NCBI GenBank assembly: GCA_017618115.1
Contig: JAFZUX010000013.1
Span: 115,490 to 179,489, forward strand
DNA length: 64,000 bases
Reading direction: 5' to 3'
Origin: Bacteroidales bacterium
GTDB taxonomy: Bacteria > Bacteroidota > Bacteroidia > Bacteroidales > UBA932
Below the pieces are notes generated by a model. That model searched no databases. It was not told where the DNA came from and was given only the letters and a program-made list of their open reading frames with translations. The translations under genes and the position numbers were made by a program. This document shows, piece after piece, positions 52,147 through 61,595 of the stretch. Each line of letters opens with the position of its first letter. Position 1 is the stretch's first letter.

Positions 52147-52758
52147 TTAATCAACCTTAACCGGTTTGTTAAAATCGTTTGGTAACAACTTTGGAGTCAC
52201 ATTGCCGTAACTCCAGCAATCTTTGTGGCGTCCCTGGTATCCAAGCGCAGCATAATGTGCCTGGATAAGTTTCAGGTCTTCATTGGGATCATCTGAAGGC
52301 CAGAATCTTACGCCGGTATTCAATACTTTGGTTTTATAGTCCCAGCCTCCCAGATATATTGGAAGGTTGCAGGCTTTTGCTATAACCAAAAATCCCTTTT
52401 TCCACTTCTCCGTCTTCTTGCGTGTTCCCTCCGGAGCAATTGCAAGAATCATTCTATCCGCCTTTTGAAGAGCCTCAATGTTGTGCAGGGCAACGTTGGC
52501 TCCGCGGCTTCTGTCTACCGGAACAGCTCCCATTTTTCTAAGCAACCATCCCAGCGGCCAGAAGAAGAACTCCTTCTTAATCATAATGTTAGGCGTTCTT
52601 CCCAGAATGGCCATTCCGCACCAGGCTATCACAAAATCTACAACGGATGTATGAGGAACTCCAAGCATAATGCACTTGTCCTCATCAGGGGCGGCGCCTG
52701 TGGCTTTCCATCCCATCATCCTGTAAACCAGTTTAGATATCCTGTGCTTCTTTGCCAT
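52147..52758 (-). CDS. Lysophospholipid acyltransferase-like protein
   Basis: This 203-residue PlsC-type acyltransferase has the catalytic HX4D as HTSVVD (about residue 36), the substrate motif VPVDRSRGANVALHN near 79 and PEGTRKK near 108. It is shorter than typical PlsC, with no obvious transmembrane helix, and belongs to the small LPLAT group common in Bacteroidetes. It may acylate lysophosphatidic acid or another lipid. It sits 1 nt after the parE (topoisomerase) stop and 2 nt before the tolC-like gene. Confidence 0.86.
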   Translation of the reverse strand: MAKKHRISKLVYRMMGWKATGAAPDEDKCIMLGVPHTSVVDFVIAWCGMAILGRTPNIMIKKEFFFWPLGWLLRKMGAVPVDRSRGANVALHNIEALQKADRMILAIAPEGTRKKTEKWKKGFLVIAKACNLPIYLGGWDYKTKVLNTGVRFWPSDDPNEDLKLIQAHYAALGYQGRHKDCWSYGNVTPKLLPNDFNKPVKVD

Positions 52759-52759
52759 C

Positions 52760-54664
52760 TTACGCTACTCCTTCATCTGCCGTTCTCTCCTCCAGAACCA
52801 CCTCTTCTCTCAGGTTCTGCATAATGAAATCCTGGCGGTCCGGAGTATTGTTTCCCATATAGAACTCCAACATCTGGTGAATGGAGTCATCCTTGTTTAA
52901 CCTTATGGTATCCAGGCGGATATTCTCCCCGATAAACTCCTTGAACTCCTTGTCAGATATCTCTCCCAAGCCTTTGAAACGGGTCACTTCGCTCTGGCTT
53001 CCCATCTGATCTATGGCCTTGAGTTTCTCATTCTCAGAGTAGCAGTAGTGGACGTCAAAACTGTTGTCCTTTCTCTTCTTTCTCACTCTAAATAGCGGAG
53101 TCTGAAGTATATAGAGGTGACCTCTTCTTATCAGTTCCGGGAAGAACTGTATGAAGAAGGTCAGAAGCAGCATCCTGATATGCATTCCGTCCACATCCGC
53201 ATCCGTTGCAATCACAACTTTATTGTAACGTAGATTGTCTATATCTTCCTCAATATCAAGGGCTGCCTGCAGCAGATTCAGCTCTTTGTTATCATTGTCA
53301 TAGATAACTTTCTTGCTGCTGCCGTAGGTGTTCTTTGGTTTACCTCTAAGTGAGAAGACCGCCTGAGTATCAGAGTTGCGCGCCTTGGAAACGGTTCCGC
53401 TTGCGGAGTTACCCTCAGTGATGAAGATTGTGGTCTCCTCAGAGAGCGGGTCATTATCCGTATAGTGAATCTTGCAGTCTCTAAGTTTCTCATTATGAAT
53501 CATTCCCTTCTTGCTCCTCTTGCTCTTGAGCACGGATGCAATCTCCTTTCTCTCCTTCTCTGAAGAGATAATCTTCTTCTGCATTGCATCCGCCACCAGA
53601 GGATTTTTGTGAAGGTAATTGTCCAGTTCTGATGCCAGGAAGTTCCCGATGAATGTACGGATAGGAATGCCTCCTCTCTCGTCAGTATCTGTCTTTGTGG
53701 AGTTTAGGAAGGTCTTGGTCTGATTTGCAAAGCCCGGCTCGCCAATTCTGATAGCCACCGCAGCAACTATGGACTCTCTAATATCCTTAGGATCATAGTC
53801 TTTCTTAAAGAACTCCTTTATGGTCTTTGCCGCCATCTCTCTGAAGGCGCTCAGGTGAGTTCCGCCGTGGTAGGTGTTCTGGCCGTTTACAAATGACCAT
53901 ATATTTTCTCCCGATTCGTTTCCGTGAGTTATAACTACCTCTATATCATCTCCTTTGAGGTGGATTGGAGGGTAGAGCGGCTGCTCTGTCATATTGTCCA
54001 TTATAAGATCCAGCAATCCGTTCTTGGAGTGGTATGTGGTCTTGTTGAAATGGATTGTAAGGCCGGTGTTCAGGTAGGCGTAGTAGTGGAGCATCCTGTC
54101 TATGAACTCCAGGTTGTAACTGTAGTTCTCATAGAGAGTAGGGTCTGCGGTGTAACGGATAAGAGTTCCGTCCTTTTCCTGAGTGTTCTCCAACTCACCG
54201 CTCTCTTTAAGTTTACCCTCTTCAAAGTATGCGTAAACGCTCTTGCCGTCTCTCCAACTCTGTGCGTAAAACTTTGTAGATGTTGCATTTACGGCCTTTG
54301 CTCCCACACCGTTCAAACCTACGGATTTTCCGTATGCTGCGGAGCCGTACTTTCCGCTGGTATTTATCTCACCCATAGAGATTACCAGAGACTCCAAAGG
54401 AATACCTCTTCCGTAATCCCTTACAGATACCTCCTTGCTCTCCTCGTCCAACGTTATATCTATCACCTTGCCGTATCCCATATTGAACTCGTCCACGGCG
54501 TTATCTACAATCTCCTTAAAGAGAACATAAATTCCGTCATCAGGTGCGCTGCCGTCTCCGAGCTTTCCCAAATACATTCCCGGTCTTTTCCTTAAGTGGT
54601 CCGCCCATTCAAGGTGTTGGATGTCTTCCTTGCTGTAATCGCTCTTATTCACTTCTTTGCTCAT
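52760..54664 (-). CDS. parE: DNA topoisomerase IV subunit B
   Basis: This 634-residue GyrB/ParE protein has a GHKL ATPase domain (EIVDNAVDE at 51-59, GRGIPLE near 89, GLNGVGAKAVNATS near 115), a transducer domain and a TOPRIM domain (ITEGNSASG near 414 and DADVDGMHIRMLLLTFFIQF near 489). The short C-terminus and lack of the GyrB insertion favour ParE. Topoisomerase IV decatenates daughter chromosomes. It leads a leftward operon that continues into lipid and efflux genes. The parC partner is outside the window. Confidence 0.92.
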   Translation of the reverse strand: MSKEVNKSDYSKEDIQHLEWADHLRKRPGMYLGKLGDGSAPDDGIYVLFKEIVDNAVDEFNMGYGKVIDITLDEESKEVSVRDYGRGIPLESLVISMGEINTSGKYGSAAYGKSVGLNGVGAKAVNATSTKFYAQSWRDGKSVYAYFEEGKLKESGELENTQEKDGTLIRYTADPTLYENYSYNLEFIDRMLHYYAYLNTGLTIHFNKTTYHSKNGLLDLIMDNMTEQPLYPPIHLKGDDIEVVITHGNESGENIWSFVNGQNTYHGGTHLSAFREMAAKTIKEFFKKDYDPKDIRESIVAAVAIRIGEPGFANQTKTFLNSTKTDTDERGGIPIRTFIGNFLASELDNYLHKNPLVADAMQKKIISSEKERKEIASVLKSKRSKKGMIHNEKLRDCKIHYTDNDPLSEETTIFITEGNSASGTVSKARNSDTQAVFSLRGKPKNTYGSSKKVIYDNDNKELNLLQAALDIEEDIDNLRYNKVVIATDADVDGMHIRMLLLTFFIQFFPELIRRGHLYILQTPLFRVRKKRKDNSFDVHYCYSENEKLKAIDQMGSQSEVTRFKGLGEISDKEFKEFIGENIRLDTIRLNKDDSIHQMLEFYMGNNTPDRQDFIMQNLREEVVLEERTADEGVA

Positions 54665-54694
54665 GTTCTACTATAGGCACTATTGCCTAACCTG

Positions 54695-54725
54695 CAAATT
54701 TACAAAATGGACTTTTTCTTTCAAA
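54695..54725 (-). promoter_or_regulatory. Canonical Bacteroidota promoter of the parE operon
   Basis: On the minus strand TTTG (54722-54725) and TAAATTTG (54695-54702) are 19 bp apart, the consensus arrangement. The 5' leader contains a small hairpin (AGGCA/TGCCT, 54675-54688). Confidence 0.68.
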
Positions 54726-54733
54726 AAATATGC

Positions 54734-54766
54734 AAAAAGAGGCCCGGCCCAACTTCAAGTTGGGTC
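54734..54766 (-). terminator. Possible terminator of the hydrogenase gene
   Basis: A 10-bp stem (54746-54755 with 54757-54766) is followed on the minus strand by a GC-rich stretch and then TTTTT. The T tract is 7 nt from the stem, so termination efficiency is uncertain. Confidence 0.4.
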
Positions 54767-54800
54767 AACTCTGATACAGTTTTGGTCTTTTTGGGAACTG

Positions 54801-56246
54801 CTATTTCATTTTAGCAAGAGCCTCTCTGAGGTTCTTGAGGGCGGTAGAAGGGTCATTGTAGATACAAGGGCCGGTTGCGCAGCCACCCTCGCAGGCCATT
54901 ACCTCCACAAAAGGGGTAGGGGCCTTTCCGGTTGCAGCGTATGCGCGCAGAAGGGCTACGTTTTTCTTATCGAGATTAGCAATGGCGGTAGCATTAACCT
55001 GCTCGTCCTTCAAAATATACTTCACCGCTCCAATCACTCCGCCGCTCTGGGCAAAGCCATGGGCCTCCTTGTAAGACTGCACCTCCGGTACAAATGACTC
55101 CACCTTTTCAAAGTCTATGTGAAGACCTGCAAAGACACTTCCTATCTCCTCAAAGGTGAGGGCAATGTCTGTGTTAGGGTTGTCTCTTACCTCCTTCTTC
55201 TTGGCAAGGCAAGGGCCAATGAAGACAACCTTTGCGTTAGGGTGTTTCTTCTTGGCTATGAGGGCGGTATAGAACATCGGGGAGCCTGTGGTGGAGACGT
55301 GCTCGGCCATCTGAGGTATGTGCTTGCGTACAAGTTCTATCCAGGAAGGGCAGCAACTGGTTGTCATAAAGGATTTTCCCTCCTTTATTCTCTCCATAAG
55401 TTCCTCTGCCTCTCTTGATGTTGTCTCCATAGCACCCTGGGCTACTTCTATAACGTCCTTGAATCCAAGGGATTTGATTGCTCCGTAAACTTTCTCTGTT
55501 GGCACTCCCTTAAACTGGGAGAGGATTGCAGGTGCCACAATTGCCACCATCTCAGTTCCGTTCTTAAGCCCCTGCAGCACGTCAAAGATCTGTGAAACCT
55601 CAAATATGGCTCCGAACGGGCAGGCGTTAATACACTTACCGCAGTAGATGCACTTGGATTTGTCTATGTGCTCCACTCCGCTCTCGTCTTTGCTTATGGC
55701 CTTAACCGGGCAGACCTCTTCACAAGGTACAGGTATATAGACAATTGCGTGATAAGGGCAACTCTGGTAGCACTTTCCGCAACTGATGCACAGATCGTGA
55801 TTAATCTCAGCCTTACCCTCACTGTTAAACTGTATGGCATCCTTAGGGCAGTTCATATAGCACATACGGGCTACACATCCGCGGCAGAGGTTTGTGATTT
55901 CGTAGTTTGTCTTTACGCAAGAGGAGCAGGCCTCATCCACAACGCACATCAGGTGATCCTTGCTGTGAGGGTCGTTTCTCTCCAGGGCGGTCTTGGCAAA
56001 CCAGGAGAGCGGGGTGAGTTCATCCTTCTCGTCACTCATCTCAAAGCCCATAAGAGGAAGGCTCTTGTATCTCCAGATTGCCCTCTCTTTGTGAACGCAG
56101 CAGCGTCCCATAACATTCTTACCCTTAGGACTTAACTTAATAGGCAGACGGTCTATCTCAGAGACCAGCCTATCCTCGCTCCACATCTCTACAAGTTTGG
56201 CCAGAAGTTCCTGGCGCACAATCATCACGTTATTATAAAATGCCAT
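54801..56246 (-). CDS. Monomeric [FeFe]-hydrogenase, group B-like
   Basis: The protein (481 residues) carries an N-terminal Cys-rich region (about 100-215) with several [4Fe-4S] motifs such as CISCGKCYQSC and CIYCGKCINAC. The H-cluster domain has L1 TSCCPSW at 296-302, L2 GPCLAKKKE at 344-352 and L3 EVMACEGGCATGPC at 448-461. TSCCP is the pattern of group B enzymes in anaerobic Bacteroidetes and Clostridia. It probably oxidises or produces H2 with ferredoxin, but a sensory role cannot be excluded. No HydE, HydF or HydG maturation gene is present here. Confidence 0.9.
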   Translation of the reverse strand: MAFYNNVMIVRQELLAKLVEMWSEDRLVSEIDRLPIKLSPKGKNVMGRCCVHKERAIWRYKSLPLMGFEMSDEKDELTPLSWFAKTALERNDPHSKDHLMCVVDEACSSCVKTNYEITNLCRGCVARMCYMNCPKDAIQFNSEGKAEINHDLCISCGKCYQSCPYHAIVYIPVPCEEVCPVKAISKDESGVEHIDKSKCIYCGKCINACPFGAIFEVSQIFDVLQGLKNGTEMVAIVAPAILSQFKGVPTEKVYGAIKSLGFKDVIEVAQGAMETTSREAEELMERIKEGKSFMTTSCCPSWIELVRKHIPQMAEHVSTTGSPMFYTALIAKKKHPNAKVVFIGPCLAKKKEVRDNPNTDIALTFEEIGSVFAGLHIDFEKVESFVPEVQSYKEAHGFAQSGGVIGAVKYILKDEQVNATAIANLDKKNVALLRAYAATGKAPTPFVEVMACEGGCATGPCIYNDPSTALKNLREALAKMK

Positions 56247-56291
56247 ATATCAACAGATAAAATAGAATAAACAAAAATACCTCTCGGCGCA

Positions 56292-56322
56292 CAAATGTAG
56301 CAATTGACTACCTGAATACAAA
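56292..56322 (-). promoter_or_regulatory. Promoter of the hydrogenase gene
   Basis: On the minus strand TTTG (56319-56322) and TACATTTG (56292-56299) have the ideal 19-bp spacing. The -33 element lies inside the end of the DUF486 gene. A second -7-like TATTTTTG lies at 56272-56279. Confidence 0.6.
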
Positions 56323-56676
56323 ATAAACCGCCCCAATCAGTAAACAGAAAGCAATCAGGTGGTTATAGTTGAAACTCTGGGTACGGAAGAATATCAGCGC
56401 AAAGATTACGAACACTGCAATTGATATAACCTCCTGAATCACCTTCAGTTGCACAAGCGTGAAGGGGCCTCCCAACTCCTTGAATCCAATCCTGTTTGCC
56501 GGTATCATAAACCAGTATTCAATAAATGCTATTCCCCAGCTGATCAGCACAATACCCGCCAATCCCCAACTCGGAAGCAATGTATTTGTTTTAAACTTCA
56601 ACTGACCGTACCAGGCCAACGTCATAAAAGTGTTGGAAACCACCAACAACAAAATAGTAAGCAACGCCCTGCTCAT
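56308..56676 (-). CDS. DUF486/DMT-family small membrane protein
   Basis: This 122-residue protein has four transmembrane helices and the DUF486 signature: TFMTLAWYGQLKF, WGIAFIEYWFMIPANRIGFKELGGPFTLVQLKVIQEVISI and HLIAFCLLIGAVYFVF. It belongs to the drug/metabolite transporter clan but is half the usual size, so it may act as a dimer. The substrate is unknown. The gene seems monocistronic, with a -7-like element upstream at 56720. Confidence 0.88.
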   Translation of the reverse strand: MSRALLTILLLVVSNTFMTLAWYGQLKFKTNTLLPSWGLAGIVLISWGIAFIEYWFMIPANRIGFKELGGPFTLVQLKVIQEVISIAVFVIFALIFFRTQSFNYNHLIAFCLLIGAVYFVFR

Positions 56677-56719
56677 ACTCCTTAAAAAGTCTCTTTAAAC
56701 AATTTTCAAAAAAACGCTG

Positions 56720-56727
56720 CAAAAATA
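56720..56727 (-). promoter_or_regulatory. -7 element for the DUF486 gene
   Basis: TATTTTTG on the minus strand lies 43 nt upstream of the start at 56676. No -33 partner has suitable spacing. Confidence 0.4.
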
Positions 56728-56785
56728 AACTTTAACTTCAAAAAAGCATAAGAGGTACCCTCTTTTGTAACAAATACAAAACAGC

Positions 56786-57598
56786 TTATTGAATTGCGAT
56801 GTGGTCTATGACGGATAAGGCCTTATTGCTGATGCCTATGTGGCAGAAGAGGCCAAACTCTTCATTGACGTCATAGAAGAATCTGGTGTACTCGGGAACC
56901 TTCTTTAAATCTATCGAGAAGAGGGTGTACTTTGGAGAGAGGTTCTCTATCTTCTTTTGAACGGCCTGTCTGAAGAGATCCTTTGCAAGTCTTGTGATGT
57001 CCTCTTTTGAGGCTCTTTGCTCTATCAGATACAGTCTTGGATTTGGATATTTGTACACAGGGTTGCCGTTAAAAGTTCTTAACCCGTTCTCCAAAATTGA
57101 CTGTTCATTAAGAACAGGTGAGATGTGGTAAAGAACGTCATTCTCTTTTCTGACGGTCTCTGTAATATCTTCTTGTTCAATTGGTTCAAACCTCAGGCTG
57201 AACCATGTTTTTCCATCTAAAGAGAGAGTGTTTTTTGCTTTCTGGCTCAAGAAGAAATTATGCTGAGCCATGCTCTCAATGATTATCTCTTCATTCTCTT
57301 TGAAAGAGGCAATAAGAAGAGCAACGCTAATCTTGTGATAACTCTCAACTATCTGAAACTGATAGATGTCATCTATAGGAAATACTTTTGTGATATCTCT
57401 TTTGGCTTCCTCTGCATCTGCCTTATAGCCAGATGGTTCGCCAAGAAAACTCCCGTCTTCCAGTCTGACTAATCTGCTGTCACAACCGGCATTGACAATG
57501 TATGCTGCGTATGAAACGTAGTTTCTCTCAAGAATATCTTTAGGTATTCTCCTAAGATCAAAGATGTCATCGTATGACGGATTCGTTTTCATTTTCAT
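56786..57598 (-). CDS. Hypothetical protein with possible ADP-ribosyltransferase-like C-terminal half
   Basis: I do not recognise this 270-residue protein. The first ~140 residues are mixed alpha/beta (IPKDILERNYVSYAAYIVNAGCDSRL, ISVALLIASFKENEEIIIES). The second half begins VLYHISPVLNEQSILENGLRTFNGNPVYKYPNPRLYLIEQ, which recalls the His and the 'I...GL' turn of ART-fold enzymes such as Tpt1/KptA. The usual second motif is not clear. There is no signal peptide or membrane helix. A good promoter precedes it and it appears monocistronic. Phage or mobile origin is possible. Confidence 0.72.
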   Translation of the reverse strand: MKMKTNPSYDDIFDLRRIPKDILERNYVSYAAYIVNAGCDSRLVRLEDGSFLGEPSGYKADAEEAKRDITKVFPIDDIYQFQIVESYHKISVALLIASFKENEEIIIESMAQHNFFLSQKAKNTLSLDGKTWFSLRFEPIEQEDITETVRKENDVLYHISPVLNEQSILENGLRTFNGNPVYKYPNPRLYLIEQRASKEDITRLAKDLFRQAVQKKIENLSPKYTLFSIDLKKVPEYTRFFYDVNEEFGLFCHIGISNKALSVIDHIAIQ

Positions 57599-57612
57599 AC
57601 CGTTTGTGGCAA

Positions 57613-57642
57613 CAAAGGTAAGAAGAAAACGATGAGAAGCAA
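57613..57642 (-). promoter_or_regulatory. Promoter of the hypothetical gene at 56786-57598
   Basis: TACCTTTG at 57613-57620 on the minus strand has a TTG (57640-57642) 19 bp upstream. It ends 14 nt before the start at 57598. Confidence 0.5.
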
Positions 57643-57656
57643 TAAATTTTTATTAC

Positions 57657-59360
57657 TTATCCTTGGCCTTGAGACTTAGGGGTTTGGCCCTTTATAGCAG
57701 GGGAGATGTTAAGATCTCTTCTAAATTCACGATATCGATTTTCTTTTTGACATTTTTCTAAAATAATGATTTGTCCCTCTTCAATTTTCATCCAAAACCG
57801 TTCAGCTTTTTGGGGCCACTTATCTGGCAATACTACTTCTGCTCCCTCTCTAAATCCACTGAAAGACCACAACGCTTTTTCCGGCTTATAGTCAGAGTGT
57901 GGTGAATAGTACTGCATTCCTATCCAGTCCTCAAGTTTTATTTTCAAATCTTCCGGAATATCCAGGATGAATCTTACCCTGCCGTTCTGATCGCAGACCT
58001 GAATTCCTATGTTTGTAAGAACGAATAAATTACCCATGGAATCAAAAGCCATAGGTCCCTTGAAAATGAGTTTGTTATCAATGCTGTGGAGCCAATAGAA
58101 ACGTTGTGCATTTTCTCCGCAGTCAAGCCATGAACTACATACTTGCCAAAGGCAGTTTGAAAAACTGTCTTCCCAATTGTTCTTCCAACCAGAAAAGCCC
58201 AAATCCGGGAGACTGTACACTGTAAATGAAGAATCTGGATAGTTCACTTTGTAATTTATTCCAAAAACCACGTCTTCTTCATTTTTACCATAAGGAAGCC
58301 TTAGAAATGAAGAACTTGAAGGGTCTCCCTCTTCCACTCCCGGCAGACGATAACCCTTTATCTCTATGTCAATAAACTTAACCTTCCACTTATCCTTTAT
58401 GTTGTCTGAAAGATTACCGTAAGGTTCGCTTTTTTCATCCTTGTAGATGTACTTGTTTAGGAAATCGTTTTTGGTGATGCCGGCTTTGATAGGGGCGGGG
58501 TAATCTGCCCAGAGCCAAATCATTACATCTTCAAAGATTTCTGATGCACGTTTAACGGAATGGCCGCCGTCACTCCAGTCATACCTGGTGTCATAGCCTG
58601 CAAAATCAAGTGCGGTGGAGAGCATCTGATTGGCCTCATACCAGTGACCGAATGTTGCATTCCAGACATCGTTGCTTCCGTCCTGCAGGAAGATTCTCAG
58701 AGGTTTAGGCTCGCTCTTGCGGACTAACATTTGTAGGTCATTACCGCCTCTCATTGAGACGAATGTGCCCACTCCGCTGAAGACTCTGCGGAAGAGTTCC
58801 GGATGAAACCAAGCCGCATTGAAGGCGGCAATTCCTCCGCTGGACAGTCCGAATATTGAACGGTCATTGGGGTTGTCTGATATCTTTATCTTAATATCCT
58901 TGCCCTCTATCACAGCTTTTCTCTCAACGAACGGAATAATCTCATTATTAAGGAACTCCGCAAACCTGCCATCTGTGTAATCAAACTCATTGGAACGGTT
59001 GTAACGTACAACTTTCCTTGCAGAGTTGTATGCCTCTGCGGTTGCCTTTGCCTTGTCTTTAGCGTAAACAACGCCGGGCTGAACAAAGATTCCAATGGTA
59101 ACGGGCATCTTGCCCTCTGCAATTAGTTTGTCAAAAACCTTTGGAGCGTTGCACAGTATTCCGTCCAATCCAACATAGAGACAGGCCGGTTTGCTGCCGT
59201 CATACTGTTCAGGTACATAGACCTTTATATTCCTTTCTGTACCAGGGTAGAGCCCGAGGAGTTTATCTGACTTGTAGTTAAGAGAAATAATCTTGCCTTG
59301 TGCAAAAGCACTAATCTGAATCAGAGTGAGGATGCAAAGTGTAAAAAGAGTTCTTTTCAT
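57657..59360 (-). CDS. Secreted esterase with C-terminal gluconolactonase-like region
   Basis: The start at 59360 gives a clean signal peptide (MKRTLFTLCILTLIQISAFAQ). Residues about 20-300 form an alpha/beta-hydrolase of the esterase D/Fes type: ACLYVGLDGILC, nucleophile motif FGLSSGGIAAF, an Asp in LQDGSNDVWN and His in DGGHSVKRASEIF. The C-terminal ~270 residues contain GPMAFDSMGNLFVLTNIGIQVCDQNGRVRFIL, typical of SMP-30/gluconolactonase propellers. The combination is known in Bacteroidetes carbohydrate esterases. It is probably periplasmic or surface located. Confidence 0.86.
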   Translation of the reverse strand: MKRTLFTLCILTLIQISAFAQGKIISLNYKSDKLLGLYPGTERNIKVYVPEQYDGSKPACLYVGLDGILCNAPKVFDKLIAEGKMPVTIGIFVQPGVVYAKDKAKATAEAYNSARKVVRYNRSNEFDYTDGRFAEFLNNEIIPFVERKAVIEGKDIKIKISDNPNDRSIFGLSSGGIAAFNAAWFHPELFRRVFSGVGTFVSMRGGNDLQMLVRKSEPKPLRIFLQDGSNDVWNATFGHWYEANQMLSTALDFAGYDTRYDWSDGGHSVKRASEIFEDVMIWLWADYPAPIKAGITKNDFLNKYIYKDEKSEPYGNLSDNIKDKWKVKFIDIEIKGYRLPGVEEGDPSSSSFLRLPYGKNEEDVVFGINYKVNYPDSSFTVYSLPDLGFSGWKNNWEDSFSNCLWQVCSSWLDCGENAQRFYWLHSIDNKLIFKGPMAFDSMGNLFVLTNIGIQVCDQNGRVRFILDIPEDLKIKLEDWIGMQYYSPHSDYKPEKALWSFSGFREGAEVVLPDKWPQKAERFWMKIEEGQIIILEKCQKENRYREFRRDLNISPAIKGQTPKSQGQG

Positions 59361-59385
59361 ACGGAAATACTTTTCACGAAGGTAC

Positions 59386-59415
59386 AAAAAAAAGACTGAC
59401 CTTTCGGCCAGTCTT
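59386..59415 (-). terminator. Intrinsic terminator of the mutA-mutB operon
   Basis: On the minus strand a 10-bp stem with one mismatch (59392-59401 with 59406-59415), closed by a 4-nt TTTC/GAAA loop, is followed by a run of at least eight T. It lies 22 nt after the mutB stop. Confidence 0.78.
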
Positions 59416-59436
59416 CTTTTAAAAGCTCTGAAGAGC

Positions 59437-61581
59437 TTACTTCTCAAATCTCTGGTTCAAAAGCTCCATCATCTTAATTGCAGAGAAGGAGATTCTTGTA
59501 CCAGGGCCAAAGATTGCAGCAGCGCCTGCTTTGTAGAGAGCATCGTAGTCCTGAGCAGGGATAACTCCACCTGCAACAACTATAATATCCTCTCTGCCAA
59601 GCTTCTTCAGCTCATTAATAATCTGAGGAACAAGTGTCTTGTGACCTGCAGCCAAAGATGATACTCCAACAATATGGACGTCATTCTCAACTGCCTGTTT
59701 TGCAGCCTCTGCAGGGGTCTGGAAGAGTGGTCCCATATCTACGTCAAAGCCACAGTCTGCATAACCGGTAGCAACAACTTTAGCTCCGCGGTCATGACCG
59801 TCCTGTCCAAGTTTTGCAACCATAATACGAGGCTGACGACCCTCTTTCTTTGCAAACTCTGCAACCATCTTCTTAGCCTTCTCAAACTCATTGTCTTTCT
59901 TAACCTCAGATGAGTAAACACCTACATTCATACGAATCTTTGCTGTGTATCTTCCTACTACCACCTCGCAGGCATCTGAAATCTCTCCAAGAGAAGCTCT
60001 TGCCTTTGCAGCCTCAACTGCAAGTGCAAGCAGGTTGCCCTTCTTGGTCTTAACGGCCTCAGTGATAGCTGCCAGACACTGTTTAACTTTCTCGTTGTCT
60101 CTGTTCTTTCTAAGTTCCTCCAAACGAGCAACCTGCTGCTGGCGAACCTTAGTGTTGTCAATATCAAGAATCTTAATAGGATCCTCGTGCTCAAGGCGGT
60201 ATTTGTTAAGACCAATGATTGTCTCCTCACCAGAGTCTATGCGAGCCTGCTTACGGGCGGCAGCCTCCTCAATTCTCAGTTTAGGAATACCGGTCTCAAT
60301 AGCCTTTGCCATACCTCCAAGTTTCTCAACCTCCTGGATGTGTGCCCAAGCCTTGTGAGCCAACTCGTTAGTAAGACTCTCAATGTAGTATGAACCAGCC
60401 CAAGGGTCAATTGAACGGCATACCTGAGTCTCCTGCTGAATGTAAATCTGAGTGTTACGGGCAATACGAGCGGAGAAGTCCGTAGGCAGTGCAATAGCCT
60501 CGTCAAGAGCGTTGGTGTGCAAACTCTGAGTGTGTCCCAGTGCGGCACCCATTGCCTCAATACAAGTTCTTGCAACGTTGTTGAACGGATCCTGCTCTGT
60601 AAGAGACCAACCTGAAGTCTGGCAGTGAGTTCTAAGACTCAAGCTCTTAGGGTTCTTAGGGTTGAACTGGTTAACAATCTTTGCCCAAAGCATTCTGGCA
60701 GCTCTCATCTTTGCAATCTCCATAAAGTGGTTGGTACCAATTGCCCAGAAGAATGAGAGACGAGGAGCAAACTTATCCACCTCAATACCTGCCTTAATAC
60801 CTGTTCTCAGATATTCCAAACCGTCTGCAAGCGTGTAAGCCATTTCAATATCGTTAGTTGCACCGGCCTCCTGCATGTGGTAACCGGAGATGGATATTGA
60901 ATTGAACTTAGGCATGAACTGAGATGTGTAAGCGAATATATCGCCAATGATTCTCATTGAAAACTCAGGAGGGTAGATGTAAGTGTTACGAACCATGAAC
61001 TCCTTAAGGATATCGTTCTGGATTGTTCCGGCCATCTCCTCAAGTTTTACTCCCTGCTCCAAACCTGCTACAATGTAGAAGGCCATAATAGGGAGAACGG
61101 CTCCGTTCATAGTCATGGAAACGGACATCTTTCCAAGAGGAATCTGGTCAAACAGAATCTTCATATCCTCTACGGAACAGATACTTACACCGGCCTTACC
61201 AACGTCACCCACAACTCTTGGGTTATCTGCGTTGTAACCTCTGTGAGTAGGGAGGTCAAATGCTACGGAAAGACCTTTCTGACCAGCAGCAAGGTTTCTT
61301 CTGTAGAATGCGTTGGACTCTTCTGCGGTGGAGAAACCTGCGTACTGACGTACAGTCCAAGGTTTCTGAACGTACATGGTGCTGTAAGGTCCTCTGAGGA
61401 AAGGCGCTACACCTGCTGCATAATGCAGATGCTCCATTCCTTCAAGGTCTTTTGCAGTATAGTTTGTCTTAACGGCAATCTTCTCTGCGGTATTCCAAAG
61501 AACCTCTTTCTTTGCCGCACCCTTAGTTGCAACAGCCTTGGTTGCAGGCTTGTATACTAGATCGTTAAATTTTGGACGCAT
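59437..61581 (-). CDS. mutB: Methylmalonyl-CoA mutase large (alpha) subunit
   Basis: The enzyme interconverts (R)-methylmalonyl-CoA and succinyl-CoA using adenosylcobalamin. The 714-residue subunit has the N-terminal substrate barrel ([44 protein letters not shown]-type region, [19 protein letters not shown]) and a C-terminal B12 domain with the base-off ligand motif in [12 protein letters not shown] near residue 590 (DxHxxG), followed by [10 protein letters not shown]. An Ala/Lys-rich stretch near residues 12-26 ([16 protein letters not shown]) is unusual. It follows mutA after 14 nt and ends at a strong terminator. Confidence 0.97.
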   Translation of the reverse strand: MRPKFNDLVYKPATKAVATKGAAKKEVLWNTAEKIAVKTNYTAKDLEGMEHLHYAAGVAPFLRGPYSTMYVQKPWTVRQYAGFSTAEESNAFYRRNLAAGQKGLSVAFDLPTHRGYNADNPRVVGDVGKAGVSICSVEDMKILFDQIPLGKMSVSMTMNGAVLPIMAFYIVAGLEQGVKLEEMAGTIQNDILKEFMVRNTYIYPPEFSMRIIGDIFAYTSQFMPKFNSISISGYHMQEAGATNDIEMAYTLADGLEYLRTGIKAGIEVDKFAPRLSFFWAIGTNHFMEIAKMRAARMLWAKIVNQFNPKNPKSLSLRTHCQTSGWSLTEQDPFNNVARTCIEAMGAALGHTQSLHTNALDEAIALPTDFSARIARNTQIYIQQETQVCRSIDPWAGSYYIESLTNELAHKAWAHIQEVEKLGGMAKAIETGIPKLRIEEAAARKQARIDSGEETIIGLNKYRLEHEDPIKILDIDNTKVRQQQVARLEELRKNRDNEKVKQCLAAITEAVKTKKGNLLALAVEAAKARASLGEISDACEVVVGRYTAKIRMNVGVYSSEVKKDNEFEKAKKMVAEFAKKEGRQPRIMVAKLGQDGHDRGAKVVATGYADCGFDVDMGPLFQTPAEAAKQAVENDVHIVGVSSLAAGHKTLVPQIINELKKLGREDIIVVAGGVIPAQDYDALYKAGAAAIFGPGTRISFSAIKMMELLNQRFEK

Positions 61582-61595
61582 AGTGTTTCCTCCCC

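Noticed and set aside
53924-54595. Plus-strand open frame (223 codons) opposite parE
   Set aside because: It is antisense to the conserved ATPase domain of topoisomerase IV and has no recognised motif.
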